Shown: positions 1 to 8,450, counted from the first letter of the stretch. The stretch is DNA of 64,000 nt from an uncultured Alphaproteobacteria bacterium (GCA_902623585.1 CACNUO010000002.1:18243-82242); one strand, 5' to 3'. The notes: generated by a model from the sequence alone, not told the origin. Program-made: numbers and translations.

Positions 1-1014
1 ACAAATCAACTTACAACCCGTTTTTTACTCCCAAAAATAGGGAGCACAAATTGTTTAATAATTGCGAGATTATTATACGCATTTATTCCATTCTCTATTT
101 TTTACTTCTCTACTTATAATTTTTTTATTTTTGTGTCTATGTTGTGGGGTATATCTATTGGCATACAAGCACCAAATATTTTTACGCAAGTTGCGATAAT
201 AGAAGAGAAAACAAAAAAAATCCTCAATCCAATATTTAAATCATCCTTTAATTTTGGTTTTCTTCTTGGTGCAGGCATATCTAGTTTATGTCTTGGTTTA
301 GAAATTGACCCTGTCTATACTACTTTTATTGTAGGTTTGTGTGTTTTTATATCAACTTTGACTATGCATTTCTTTGGATTGAATATGAAATATGATGTTG
401 TTAATAAGGATCCAAGATTTTCAATTCCAAATTATAAAATTATCATGTTTGCATCAATTAACATGTGTATTATCGCATTTATGGGAATAATAATTCAATG
501 GTCACCTTTATGGCTCGTTACCGATCTTTCTGCGCCAATTTTTTTAGTCGGTTCAATAGTTATTTTTTTCAATTTAGGTGAGATCATTAGTAATATGTTT
601 GCGTCAAAATTAATTACAAAACTTGGTGAAGTTATTGTAGGTCCATGTTTTGCAATGATTGGATCTACAATATTAGTGTTAAGTATTTTTTCTCAAAATA
701 TAATTATTATTTTTATAGCAATAACACTTTTTGGAATGTTAATTTCGAACGTTATGCCCATAGTATTTAGACAGGCAGTAAAAAATTCTCAAAATCCAAT
801 TCCAGTTACTATTTCTCATGTATCAAGTATTGCTTTTGTTGGAGCTATATTTGGACCTGCTGTTGTTGGAATTTCAGCTGAAACTTTTGGTTTAACATTT
901 AATATGTATGCATTAGGCGTAATAATGTTTTTTATTGCTTTACTAATGTTTTTTATAATGCGTGAAGATAAATTGGTAGGAGTAGAGGGAATCGAACCCA
1001 CACCACCGAAGTGA
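1..1014 (+). CDS. MFS transporter, 5'-truncated by window edge
   Basis: The frame is open from base 1, so the gene starts before the window; about 337 residues of the C-terminal part are visible. It is very hydrophobic, with roughly eight to nine membrane segments separated by short charged loops, which fits a sugar- or anion-type major facilitator carrier. No substrate can be assigned. The last residues (GVEGIEPTPPK) are encoded by the antisense of the tRNA-Leu gene: the stop at 1012-1014 lies 41 bases inside it. That tail is probably not functional protein, and the ancestral end of the carrier may have been just before it. The family call is fairly sure; the substrate is unknown. Confidence 0.7.
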   Translation, partial: TNQLTTRFLLPKIGSTNCLIIARLLYAFIPFSIFYFSTYNFFIFVSMLWGISIGIQAPNIFTQVAIIEEKTKKILNPIFKSSFNFGFLLGAGISSLCLGLEIDPVYTTFIVGLCVFISTLTMHFFGLNMKYDVVNKDPRFSIPNYKIIMFASINMCIIAFMGIIIQWSPLWLVTDLSAPIFLVGSIVIFFNLGEIISNMFASKLITKLGEVIVGPCFAMIGSTILVLSIFSQNIIIIFIAITLFGMLISNVMPIVFRQAVKNSQNPIPVTISHVSSIAFVGAIFGPAVVGISAETFGLTFNMYALGVIMFFIALLMFFIMREDKLVGVEGIEPTPPK

Positions 1015-1058
1015 CCGGATTTTGAATCCGGCGCGTCTACCAGTTCCGCCATACTCCC
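974..1058 (-). tRNA. tRNA-Leu(CAA)
   Basis: Read on the minus strand, this 85-base sequence folds as a class II tRNA. The acceptor GGGAGTA pairs with TACTCCT (with a G:U closing pair), followed by discriminator A and an encoded CCA. The anticodon stem CCGGA/TCCGG encloses the loop TTCAAAA, giving anticodon CAA (reads UUG, leucine). A short variable arm (TCACTTCGGTG region) and a T arm with GGTTCGATTCC are present. It is convergent with, and overlaps by 41 bases, the end of the MFS transporter gene. Confidence 0.96.
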
Positions 1059-1128
1059 TGACTTAAGGTTTACTCTGGTTTTAATTATTAGTCTATTAGT
1101 TTTAATGATTTATTTATTTTTATTACGA

Positions 1129-1731
1129 TTATCTTTTTAGATTAAATTTTGAAGAAATAGTCGTGTACTCACTATATCCCATTCTTGCTATATATCTCAT
1201 TGCAACACTATCAACTCTATTATTATTAATAAATTTATTATTTATATAAATTCCAATTACTTCACCAATAATCATTGTAGAAATTTTTTTTGAATTTGAT
1301 TTTAATTTAATTGTTTTAACTAATTTACATTCTAAATTAACAGGACTATCTTTAACTGACGGAGCTTTAACAAGTCTTGATTTTTTCTTTTTTAAATTTG
1401 ACAAAATAAATTCATCTTCATCTGGTTTGAAATCCCTGGAAGATATATTCATTTGATTTCGTGAAGTGGATGTTGCAAAATTTACAACAAATACTTTTGT
1501 AGTCAAAATATTTGATAATGAATCCTTATATTTTCCATGTGTTGAACTACCATTTGAACAAAACATAACCTGTGGAGGCTCATCAGCTACAGCGTTAAAA
1601 TATGAATATGGTGCTAAGTTCGCTATTCCATTTTTACTAATTGAAGAAATCCATCCAATAGGTCTAGGAAAAACTAGTGACTTAAATGGGTCTATTTTAA
1701 AAGGACTTCCTTTTTTTGGCTCATAAAACAT
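1129..1731 (-). CDS. Flavin reductase-like (FMN-binding split barrel) protein
   Basis: A 200-residue protein of the DIM6/NTAB flavin reductase-like family. The N-terminal part has the family pattern SLVFPRPIGWISS, then NLAPYSYFNAVADEPPQVMF, which in relatives forms the FMN-binding split barrel. Relatives bind FMN and either supply reduced flavin to a monooxygenase or have unknown redox roles. No partner oxygenase is adjacent. It is the last gene of a minus-strand run galE-galT-sufE-this gene, starting 8 bases after the sufE stop, so it is probably co-transcribed. The exact reaction cannot be read from the sequence. Confidence 0.8.
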   Translation of the reverse strand: MFYEPKKGSPFKIDPFKSLVFPRPIGWISSISKNGIANLAPYSYFNAVADEPPQVMFCSNGSSTHGKYKDSLSNILTTKVFVVNFATSTSRNQMNISSRDFKPDEDEFILSNLKKKKSRLVKAPSVKDSPVNLECKLVKTIKLKSNSKKISTMIIGEVIGIYINNKFINNNRVDSVAMRYIARMGYSEYTTISSKFNLKR

Positions 1732-1739
1732 TATCTATT

Positions 1740-2153
1740 TTATAAATAAGAATTTGCGTATTCTTTTATTTTTTCAAGCATTGAATAAACCCCATTCCTT
1801 CTCCCTGGAGTTAAAAGAGTATCAAGCTCTAAAGTATTTAGCATGCTAAAGTCAGAATTTTTAATTTCAGATGGACTCCTATCACCATAAATATCACATA
1901 GAATTGTAACCATACCCTTTGATATAAATGCATCTGAGTCATAATAAAATGAAAGTTTATTTTCTTTTAATTGAGGAACCAACCAAACTTGTGCCTGACA
2001 CCCAGAGACTTTAAAGGACTCATTTCTATATTCTTCTGGAAAATCTTTAGCATTTTTTGCTTGATCAATTAAAAACTTGTACTTATCCATTCCGTCATCG
2101 AATAGATCTAGACTTTCTTTGTAGTAATTTATTTTTTCTTCTATTGTTTTCAT
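1740..2153 (-). CDS. sufE: SufE-family cysteine desulfuration protein
   Basis: A 137-residue protein matching SufE in length and layout. It carries the sulfur-acceptor cysteine in VSGCQAQVWL (about residue 51) and the family's C-terminal region LTPGRRNGVYSML. SufE takes persulfide sulfur from the SufS cysteine desulfurase and passes it to SufB during iron-sulfur cluster assembly. The rest of the suf operon is not in the window. The start codon overlaps the galT stop by four bases (ATGA type), so translation is likely coupled to galT although the two functions are unrelated. Confidence 0.9.
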   Translation of the reverse strand: MKTIEEKINYYKESLDLFDDGMDKYKFLIDQAKNAKDFPEEYRNESFKVSGCQAQVWLVPQLKENKLSFYYDSDAFISKGMVTILCDIYGDRSPSEIKNSDFSMLNTLELDTLLTPGRRNGVYSMLEKIKEYANSYL

Positions 2154-3199
2154 GACATAAATTTTCTTAATACTTTAGCAGAATCTTCTGGCAATACATC
2201 CATTATAAAAACACCAGCCATTGACTCAGAGCCTGCTAAAACTTTTGGTTTATCGCCGTGTCGTAAAGGTGGGTAAAATTCAACATGAAAATGAAACTGA
2301 CTATCATCTAATTCAGGTGAAGCGTGTAAACCCATTATATATGGGCATCTTTTATTTAGAAAAGTATCATACCCTTTCACAACCTGCTGAATACATTTAG
2401 AGAAATCTTCAATTAGCATATCATTAAATTTCCACGGTCCTTCGATTTGAATTTTTGGTATTATCCATACCTCATAAGCGTATCTTGCGAAGGGAGGCAC
2501 AGCAGCGATAAAATTGTCATTTTGATATACATAATATTTCTCTTCCAACTGATTCATAATTTTGCTTAAAAAGTTCTCTTTTTTAAATGCTCTTATTTCT
2601 TTTTCTATTGCAGGTGGAATAAAAGGATAAGCATAAATTTGACCATGCGGATGATGAAGAGTAACACCACATTCTTCCCCTCTATTTTCAAAAGGTAGAA
2701 CATATTTAACCTCTGGTTTCTTTTGCAACTCCTTATATCTATCAATCCAAACTGTAGTTAATAATTCTATTCGCTCTAAAGGCATTTCAGAAATAGTATC
2801 AAGATGTGCTGGAGAATATACAACTACTTCGCACTCTCCTTTTGACGGTTTACTTAAAATATTTTCTAAAAATATATTTTCTCCATTAGGATTAAAGCTA
2901 GCCCAACGATTTGGAAAGACTGCAACTTCGAAGTTTGAAAATGGTATCTCTGTTGGATAATTTAAATTTGCCCCTGGACAAAGTGGGCAATACTCTTTTG
3001 GTGGAAATGAAGTTCTGTCTTTTCTTCCTGCTGAGTATGTAACCCATTCCTCTCTTGAAGGATTCCATCTCATATGAGGTTTAGGAATTTCTGTAATATC
3101 AAGTTCTTGACTTGGGAATTCCTTGTGTTCCTTATAGCCATAAAGATAAAGTTCTTTTTTATCATTTCTTATAAAAATTCTTTTATTTATTTGATTCAT
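2150..3199 (-). CDS. galT: Galactose-1-phosphate uridylyltransferase
   Basis: A 349-residue protein of the HIT superfamily. It has the active-site HPH motif in LHHPHGQIYAYP (nucleophile histidine about residue 184), the N-terminal CPLCPG cysteine pair that binds zinc in relatives, and the C-terminal QFHFHVEFYPP histidine cluster. It exchanges UMP between UDP-glucose and galactose-1-phosphate in the Leloir pathway. Its start lies 17 bases inside the end of galE. No galactokinase is nearby, so the pair may serve nucleotide-sugar supply for the envelope as much as galactose catabolism; that last point is inference. Confidence 0.94.
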   Translation of the reverse strand: MNQINKRIFIRNDKKELYLYGYKEHKEFPSQELDITEIPKPHMRWNPSREEWVTYSAGRKDRTSFPPKEYCPLCPGANLNYPTEIPFSNFEVAVFPNRWASFNPNGENIFLENILSKPSKGECEVVVYSPAHLDTISEMPLERIELLTTVWIDRYKELQKKPEVKYVLPFENRGEECGVTLHHPHGQIYAYPFIPPAIEKEIRAFKKENFLSKIMNQLEEKYYVYQNDNFIAAVPPFARYAYEVWIIPKIQIEGPWKFNDMLIEDFSKCIQQVVKGYDTFLNKRCPYIMGLHASPELDDSQFHFHVEFYPPLRHGDKPKVLAGSESMAGVFIMDVLPEDSAKVLRKFMS

Positions 3200-4166
3200 T
3201 AATTTTTTCTTCCCATTTAATTGAAGAATTTATAATTTCACTTAGATCATTATGTTTTGGTATCCAATCAATATGTTTCAATATTTTTGATGTATCAGCA
3301 ATTAATTGTTCAACATCTCCATCTCTCCTGCTTGAAAATTTATAATCAATTTTATCCTCTGAAATTTTATTTGCAGTATTTATAACATCTAAAACACTAA
3401 AACCATTTCCATAACCACAATTAAATAAATTAGATTCTGAACCTTCTAATAAATATTTTGCAACTTCTAAGTGGATATCAGCAAGATCAGAGACATGAAT
3501 ATAATCTCTGATAGCTGTTCCATCATGCGTGTTATAATCATTGCCAAATATTTCAATATGCTCTCTCTTACCAACAACAACTTCAGATAAAATTTTTATT
3601 AAATGTGTTGATCTTTTAGATATTTGACCTGATCGTAATTTTTTATCAGCACCAGCAACGTTAAAGTATCGTAATATTATAAATTTGTAATCATCTTTAT
3701 TTTCAAATAAAAAATTTTCTGTTTTTATTTTTGATTCAGCATAGGGATTTTGAGGATTTAAATTTGTATTTTCATCTATTAATTTATTTTCACTTACTGA
3801 TCCATATGCAGCAGCTGTAGAAGAAAATACAATTTTATTTAATCCATTATTTTTACAAGTTTCAAATAGTTTAGTTGCATTTTCAGTATTATTATCAAAA
3901 TATTTCTGTGGGTATTTTACAGATTCCTCAACTTGAATAAAACCAGCAAAGTGCATTAATAAATCAAAGCTATTAGATTTTATAAGCTCAGAAATTACTT
4001 CTTCATCATTAATATTACATTTTGTAAAAAATGCATTTTTAGGAATGAGACTTTTATTCCCAGTAGATAGATCGTCAATAATATGAACACTGTGACCAGC
4101 ATCTAGAAGAGAAAGAGCGGCATGACTTCCTATATATCCAGCACCACCTGTTAAAAGAAAATTCAT
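3183..4166 (-). CDS. galE: UDP-glucose 4-epimerase
   Basis: A 327-residue extended short-chain dehydrogenase. It has the NAD-binding GGAGYIGSH at the N-terminus, the SSTAAAYG serine/threonine region, the catalytic YAESK, the substrate-loop RYFNVAGA, and HDGTAIRDYIHVSDLA, which is highly characteristic of GalE. It interconverts UDP-glucose and UDP-galactose in the cytoplasm. It is the first gene of the minus-strand galE-galT-sufE-flavin reductase run and diverges from the SDR gene at 4303 across a 136-base AT-rich gap. Confidence 0.95.
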   Translation of the reverse strand: MNFLLTGGAGYIGSHAALSLLDAGHSVHIIDDLSTGNKSLIPKNAFFTKCNINDEEVISELIKSNSFDLLMHFAGFIQVEESVKYPQKYFDNNTENATKLFETCKNNGLNKIVFSSTAAAYGSVSENKLIDENTNLNPQNPYAESKIKTENFLFENKDDYKFIILRYFNVAGADKKLRSGQISKRSTHLIKILSEVVVGKREHIEIFGNDYNTHDGTAIRDYIHVSDLADIHLEVAKYLLEGSESNLFNCGYGNGFSVLDVINTANKISEDKIDYKFSSRRDGDVEQLIADTSKILKHIDWIPKHNDLSEIINSSIKWEEKINESNK

Positions 4167-4203
4167 ATACGTATCTAATAAATTATTATTTATTAATTTA
4201 AAA

Positions 4204-4233
4204 TTGATATATTTTGTAAATGACTAATATTAT
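4204..4233 (+). promoter_or_regulatory. Candidate sigma-70-type promoter for the SDR-FAH-lactate dehydrogenase operon
   Basis: TTGATA (4204-4209) and TATTAT (4228-4233) are separated by 18 bases in the divergent gap between galE and the SDR gene. The predicted transcription start lies near 4240, about 60 bases before the ATG. Because the region is very AT-rich, chance matches are likely. Confidence 0.35.
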
Positions 4234-4302
4234 AAATCTCTTTATTTATTGAATTCAAAATAAAGTCTGTTAATGCTTAAAAAAGACAAATCATTCTGAA
4301 AT

Positions 4303-5040
4303 ATGAGATTAGATAAAAAAAATATTATAGTTACTGCAGCTGCACAAGGTATCGGAAGAGCAACTGCCATTAAATTTGCAAATGAGGGGGCTAAAGTTTT
4401 AGCAACTGATATTAATGAAAATAAACTAAATGATTTAAAAAATGAAAATGAGAGTATCCAAACAATGAAATTGGATGCAACAAACAAAAATGATGTAGAG
4501 GCCTTCTGTTCTTCTATAGACAAAATTGATGTTTTATTTCACGCAGTGGGCTTTGTTCATCATGGAACAATTCTTGATTGTGATGAAAATGAATTTTCAC
4601 GATCAATAAATATAAATATATTTTCTGCTTATTTAATGACACATAATCTTCTTCCAAAAATGTTAAAACAAAAGAAGGGCAATATTGTTATTGTATCATC
4701 TGCTGCTTCAAATGTTAAGGGCGCACCAAATAGATTTATATATGGCACAACTAAAGCTGCTTTAAATGGGTTTGTAAAAGCAATTGCCATAGATCATGTA
4801 AAAGATGGTATTCGTTGTAATGCTATTTTACCAGGAACTGTTGAAACACCTTCTTGGGAAGGTAGAGTTAATATGGCCGATGATCCAGTTAAAGCAAGAT
4901 CAGACTTTATAGCAAGACAAGCCATGGGCAGACTGGCACAACCAGAAGAGATAGCATCGCTTGCAACTTACTTAGCTAGTGACGAATCAGATTTTGTTAC
5001 TGGAACATTAAATTTAATTGATGGAGGATGGACTTTATAA
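4303..5040 (+). CDS. SDR oxidoreductase, probable 2-keto-3-deoxy-L-fuconate-type 4-dehydrogenase
   Basis: A 245-residue classical short-chain dehydrogenase. It has the nucleotide-binding TAAAQGIGRA, a serine in IVSSAAS, and YGTTKAA with catalytic Tyr and Lys. Its C-terminal half (PGTVETPS, GRLAQPEEIASLATYLASDES, IDGGWTL) resembles the BDH2/DHRS6-like branch that includes the known 2-keto-3-deoxy-L-fuconate (KDF) dehydrogenases. The stop overlaps the ATG of an FAH-family hydrolase (TAATG), and an L-lactate dehydrogenase follows. That is the exact order expected for oxidising KDF to 2,4-diketo-3-deoxy-L-fuconate, cleaving it, and oxidising L-lactate. The SDR class is sure; the substrate is inferred from context (L-rhamnose-type acids are also possible). 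Confidence 0.75.
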   Translation: MRLDKKNIIVTAAAQGIGRATAIKFANEGAKVLATDINENKLNDLKNENESIQTMKLDATNKNDVEAFCSSIDKIDVLFHAVGFVHHGTILDCDENEFSRSININIFSAYLMTHNLLPKMLKQKKGNIVIVSSAASNVKGAPNRFIYGTTKAALNGFVKAIAIDHVKDGIRCNAILPGTVETPSWEGRVNMADDPVKARSDFIARQAMGRLAQPEEIASLATYLASDESDFVTGTLNLIDGGWTL

Positions 5041-5888
5041 TGAAAACTTTAAGATACAGAATTGGGAATGAAGTTAAGCCAGGAATACTTGATCAAGAAG
5101 GTAATATCCGTGATACATCATCTCTTGTCAAGGATTGGGATAATAAAAATGTAACTATTGGTAAATTGAATGAAGTGAAAAAAATTGATCCTACATCTTT
5201 ACCTCTAGTTGAAAACAGTGATGGATATGCACCTTGTGTTAGTAAAGAAAGTATCGGAAAATTTATTTGTATCGGCCTAAATTATTCTGATCATGCTGAA
5301 GAAACAGGTCAGAAAGTTCCACCTGAACCAATTATTTTTGCAAAAGCAACAAGTGCCGTTATTGGACCAAACGATAATGTTGAGATTCCAAAAAAATCAG
5401 TAAAGTCTGACTGGGAAGTTGAGCTTGGTGTTATTATTGGAAAAGAAGCAAAATATATTTCTGAGAGCGAATCACAATCTCATATTGCTGGATACTGTGT
5501 CATCAATGATCTCAGCGAAAGAGAATTTCAAATAGAACATTCCGGCCAATGGGTTAAAGGAAAGTCTTGTGATACCTTTGGTCCAATCGGACCATATTTG
5601 GTTACTACCGATGAAGTGCCAGATCCTCAAAACTTAAAAATGTGGCTTGATGTAAATGGTAAAAGAATGCAAGATGGATCAACAAGCACAATGGTTTACG
5701 GAGTAAACTTTTTAATAAGTTATTTAAGTCAATTCATGTCATTACAACCTGGAGATATCATCTCAACAGGCACACCGCCAGGAGTTGGAATGGGAATGAA
5801 ACCACAAGTATTTTTAAAAGCTGGTGATGTAATGAAACTTGGTATTGAGGGTCTGGGAGAACAAACTCAAAAAACTATTCAGGCGTAA
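5040..5888 (+). CDS. FAH-family hydrolase, probable 2,4-diketo-3-deoxy-L-fuconate hydrolase
   Basis: A 282-residue protein of the fumarylacetoacetate hydrolase superfamily. It has CIGLNYSDHAEE, metal-binding acidic residues in SDWEVELGVIIG and INDLSERE, and the C-terminal GDIISTGTPPGVGMG signature. I prefer the ATG at 5040, which overlaps the SDR stop, over an ATG 12 bases upstream inside the SDR gene. In characterised L-fucose and L-rhamnose pathways such an enzyme splits the diketo acid into pyruvate and L-lactate. This fits the L-lactate dehydrogenase encoded immediately downstream, itself overlapping by one base. Other members of the family (acylpyruvases, ureidoglycolate lyase) cannot be excluded. 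Confidence 0.8.
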   Translation: MKTLRYRIGNEVKPGILDQEGNIRDTSSLVKDWDNKNVTIGKLNEVKKIDPTSLPLVENSDGYAPCVSKESIGKFICIGLNYSDHAEETGQKVPPEPIIFAKATSAVIGPNDNVEIPKKSVKSDWEVELGVIIGKEAKYISESESQSHIAGYCVINDLSEREFQIEHSGQWVKGKSCDTFGPIGPYLVTTDEVPDPQNLKMWLDVNGKRMQDGSTSTMVYGVNFLISYLSQFMSLQPGDIISTGTPPGVGMGMKPQVFLKAGDVMKLGIEGLGEQTQKTIQA

Positions 5889-7042
5889 TGTTTGGCAATA
5901 TTAATAATTGTCATAATGTTAAAGATTTTAGAAACTTAGCAAAAAAAAGACTACCTAGCCCAATATTCCATTACATTGATGGTGCTGCTGATGATGAGAT
6001 AACTTATAAAAGAAATACAGATGCATATGAGCAATGTGACTTGATACCAAATGTATTAAGTGGCGTTGATAAAGTTGATATGTCAACTACTGTAATGGGA
6101 CAAAAGTTAGATATGCCTTTGTATTGTGCACCAACTGCTCTTCAAAGATTGTTTCATCATGAAGGTGAAATTGGAGTTGCAAAAGCTGCAGAAAAATTTG
6201 GAACAATGTTTGGAATTTCTTCTTTAGGGACTGCCAGTATTGAAGAAATATCAAATTTAGTCAAGACACCTAAATTATTTCAACTTTATGTTCACAAAGA
6301 CAAAGGCCTGAATAAAGCTCTTATAGAAAGATGTAAGGAATCAAATTTTGAAGCAATGGCTGTGACTGTAGATACTGCTGTTGGAGGAAACCGTGAACGA
6401 GATTTATATACGGGTTTTACAATTCCAATGAAATTAAAACTCAATAGTGTTTTAAGTTTTATGCTTCATCCAAAGTGGGCAGTCGATTATTTTACAAAGC
6501 CTAAATGGGAATTAAGTAATCTAAAGGATCACATTAATGAAGGCACAACAGTAATGACAACCATAGGAGATTACTTCACAAAAATGCTTGATAATTCTAT
6601 GAGTTGGAAAGATGTAGAACATATTAATAAAGAGTGGGGGCGTCAATTTGCTATTAAAGGTGTGATGTCAGTAGACGATGCAAAAAAAGCTGTTGATGTG
6701 GGCGCTTCAGCTATAATGGTTTCAAATCATGGAGGTCGACAATTAGATGGTTCAAGATCACCATTTGATCAACTAGCTGAAATTGTTGATGCTGTGGGAG
6801 ATAAAATAGATGTAATTTGTGAAGGAGGAATAAGAAGAGGTACTCATGTTTTAAAAGCACTGTCACTTGGAGCAAAAGCCTGTTCAGGTGGAAGAATGTA
6901 TTTATATGCATTGGCAGCAGGAGGCCAAAAAGGTGTCGAAAAAAGTTTATCTAATTTACGCAATGAAATTGAACGAGATATGAAATTAATGGGAGTTTCT
7001 AATGTAAAAGAACTCACAAGAAAAAATCTAAAATTTAGATAA
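5888..7042 (+). CDS. lldD: FMN-dependent L-lactate dehydrogenase (alpha-hydroxyacid oxidase family)
   Basis: A 384-residue TIM-barrel flavoprotein. It has the family start with a short helical segment and FHYIDGAADDE, the substrate/FMN segment LYCAPTALQRLFHHEGE, a VTVDTAVGGNRERD motif, the catalytic histidine in VSNHGGRQLDGSRSP, and the phosphate-binding EGGIRRGTHVLKALSLGA. It oxidises L-lactate (or another L-2-hydroxy acid) to pyruvate at the membrane side of the cytoplasm, passing electrons to the quinone pool. It is translationally coupled to the FAH hydrolase and so is likely to remove the L-lactate that enzyme makes. Glycolate or mandelate specificity remains possible. Confidence 0.87.
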   Translation: MFGNINNCHNVKDFRNLAKKRLPSPIFHYIDGAADDEITYKRNTDAYEQCDLIPNVLSGVDKVDMSTTVMGQKLDMPLYCAPTALQRLFHHEGEIGVAKAAEKFGTMFGISSLGTASIEEISNLVKTPKLFQLYVHKDKGLNKALIERCKESNFEAMAVTVDTAVGGNRERDLYTGFTIPMKLKLNSVLSFMLHPKWAVDYFTKPKWELSNLKDHINEGTTVMTTIGDYFTKMLDNSMSWKDVEHINKEWGRQFAIKGVMSVDDAKKAVDVGASAIMVSNHGGRQLDGSRSPFDQLAEIVDAVGDKIDVICEGGIRRGTHVLKALSLGAKACSGGRMYLYALAAGGQKGVEKSLSNLRNEIERDMKLMGVSNVKELTRKNLKFR

Positions 7043-7102
7043 ATCAACAACTTTTTTAAAAAAAATATTTATTCTAATTCAATTTTATTTTACAAATTTT
7101 TT

Positions 7103-7423
7103 ATGAATGATGAAATTGATCCAATACTAGTTGGTGAGACTGATGATATCGAAATTGGAACTGTGGAAAGTTTTGAACATGACGATGTTAATTACGCAGT
7201 TTATCATTTAGAGCCAGGATTTTTTTGCACACAGGGAAACTGTAATTGCGAGGAGAAAGCACCCTTGAGTGAATCTGAAATTGAAGGAGAAGAGTTAGAG
7301 TGTGTTGCTTGTGGCAATACTTATAGTATTGTTTCTGGTGATTGTATTAGTGAACCTGAATTGGATGGTCTTAAGATCTTTGACATCTCTGAAGAGGATG
7401 GAAATATTTACTTAAATATCTAA
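7103..7423 (+). CDS. Rieske-fold ferredoxin-like protein with altered metal ligands
   Basis: A 106-residue acidic protein 60 bases after lldD on the same strand. The second half follows the Rieske ferredoxin pattern (APLSES, EGEELEC, a G-rich turn, IVSGDC, LDGLKIFDISEEDGNIYL). The two ligand pairs that normally read C-x-H and C-x-x-H instead read C42-T-Q44 and C67-V-A-C70. Both histidines are therefore replaced, and extra cysteines lie at 47, 49 and 81. It may hold an all-cysteine iron-sulfur cluster or zinc, or have lost the cluster. Rieske ferredoxins are known near sugar-acid pathways; its role here is unknown. The stop overlaps the convergent dehydrogenase gene by four bases. Confidence 0.65.
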   Translation: MNDEIDPILVGETDDIEIGTVESFEHDDVNYAVYHLEPGFFCTQGNCNCEEKAPLSESEIEGEELECVACGNTYSIVSGDCISEPELDGLKIFDISEEDGNIYLNI

Positions 7424-8385
7424 CCTATTATCTTAAGATTTATAATATTATTTTTGTTTAAATTTTTACTTTTAGTTAAAAAATGACAAACATTTTCACA
7501 CGACTCTACAGACATCCTCTTTCTGCATTCTAGAGTTAAAGCAGCATTATGTGGTGTCAGCAACGTATTACTTAAAGAAAATAGTTTATGATTTTCTAAT
7601 GGTGGTTCTTTTTCAAATACATCAACACCAGCTCCGAAAATTTTTTTATCTTTTAAAGCTTCATATAAAGCATCTTCATTAATTATACCGCCTCTTGCTG
7701 TATTAATTAAAATCATATTAGATTTAAAGTTTCTAAATTGATCAAAAGAAATTAAATTTTTAGTTTCTTCATTTAAAGGTAAATGGATACTTATATAATC
7801 AGCAATTTTAAAGCCTTCTTCTTTATTGATTGGAATACAATTATGATTTTTTATTTCTTCATCCGAAAGAAATGGATCATGTACATAAACCTCCATTTCA
7901 AACCCATTACATCTTTTTGCTAATGCTTTTCCTATTCGACCAAAACCAAGAATTAAAATTTTTTTATTATAGAGTTCAAAGTAGTTGGGTAGATTGCGCT
8001 TTTCTTTAAATTTACCTAATTTCACTAATCTATCTGATTCAAAAATATTTTTTGTTAAACAAAGCATCATTGTCATTACATGTTCAGCTACGCTGGTCGC
8101 ATTTGCTGTTCCAGTAATGGCTATAGCTATCTGATTATTATTTAAATATTCAGTATCCACATTGTCATAGCCAACACCATGTCTTGCAACGATTTTTAGG
8201 TTCTTTGATTGAGAGAGAATATTTTTATTTATTTCCGCCGTTCTTACAACAATACCATCCACATCTCTTAATTTTTCAATTAGATGAACTTCATCAATTT
8301 TATTAGTGACAAAGTATTCAATATTATTTTTATCAAATATCTCATATCCACTTGGATGAATTTCACCAACAACTCCAACTTTCAT
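7420..8385 (-). CDS. D-2-hydroxyacid dehydrogenase, phosphoglycerate dehydrogenase-like
   Basis: A 321-residue NAD-dependent D-isomer-specific 2-hydroxyacid dehydrogenase. The nucleotide-binding motif is LGFGRIGKALAKR, and the catalytic triad residues appear in NTARGG (Arg), VFEKEPP (Glu) and LTPHNAAL (His). The length matches forms without a C-terminal ACT domain, so it is more likely a catabolic or promiscuous 2-hydroxyacid/2-ketoacid reductase than the serine-biosynthesis SerA. It is transcribed divergently from iolD across a 101-base gap and converges on the Rieske-like gene. The substrate cannot be determined. Confidence 0.85.
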   Translation of the reverse strand: MKVGVVGEIHPSGYEIFDKNNIEYFVTNKIDEVHLIEKLRDVDGIVVRTAEINKNILSQSKNLKIVARHGVGYDNVDTEYLNNNQIAIAITGTANATSVAEHVMTMMLCLTKNIFESDRLVKLGKFKEKRNLPNYFELYNKKILILGFGRIGKALAKRCNGFEMEVYVHDPFLSDEEIKNHNCIPINKEEGFKIADYISIHLPLNEETKNLISFDQFRNFKSNMILINTARGGIINEDALYEALKDKKIFGAGVDVFEKEPPLENHKLFSLSNTLLTPHNAALTLECRKRMSVESCENVCHFLTKSKNLNKNNIINLKIIG

Positions 8386-8450
8386 GAATAATTCTATAAT
8401 CTAAAATATTAGAAAAATAAATTGTTTAACTCTTTAAATTATTTTTTTAT

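Noticed and set aside
816..1052. Minus-strand 78-residue frame beginning MAELVDAPDSKSG
   Set aside because: It is a translation of the tRNA-Leu gene and the antisense of the MFS gene; this spurious peptide type is well known from tRNA-Leu loci.
1466..1726. Plus-strand 86-residue frame
   Set aside because: Lies wholly inside the flavin reductase-like gene on the other strand; no ribosome site and no family features.
7043..7102. T/A-rich inverted stretch (CTTTTTTAAAAAAAAT) as terminator after lldD
   Set aside because: Stem is only A:T pairs, without a G+C core, and typical of the background composition.
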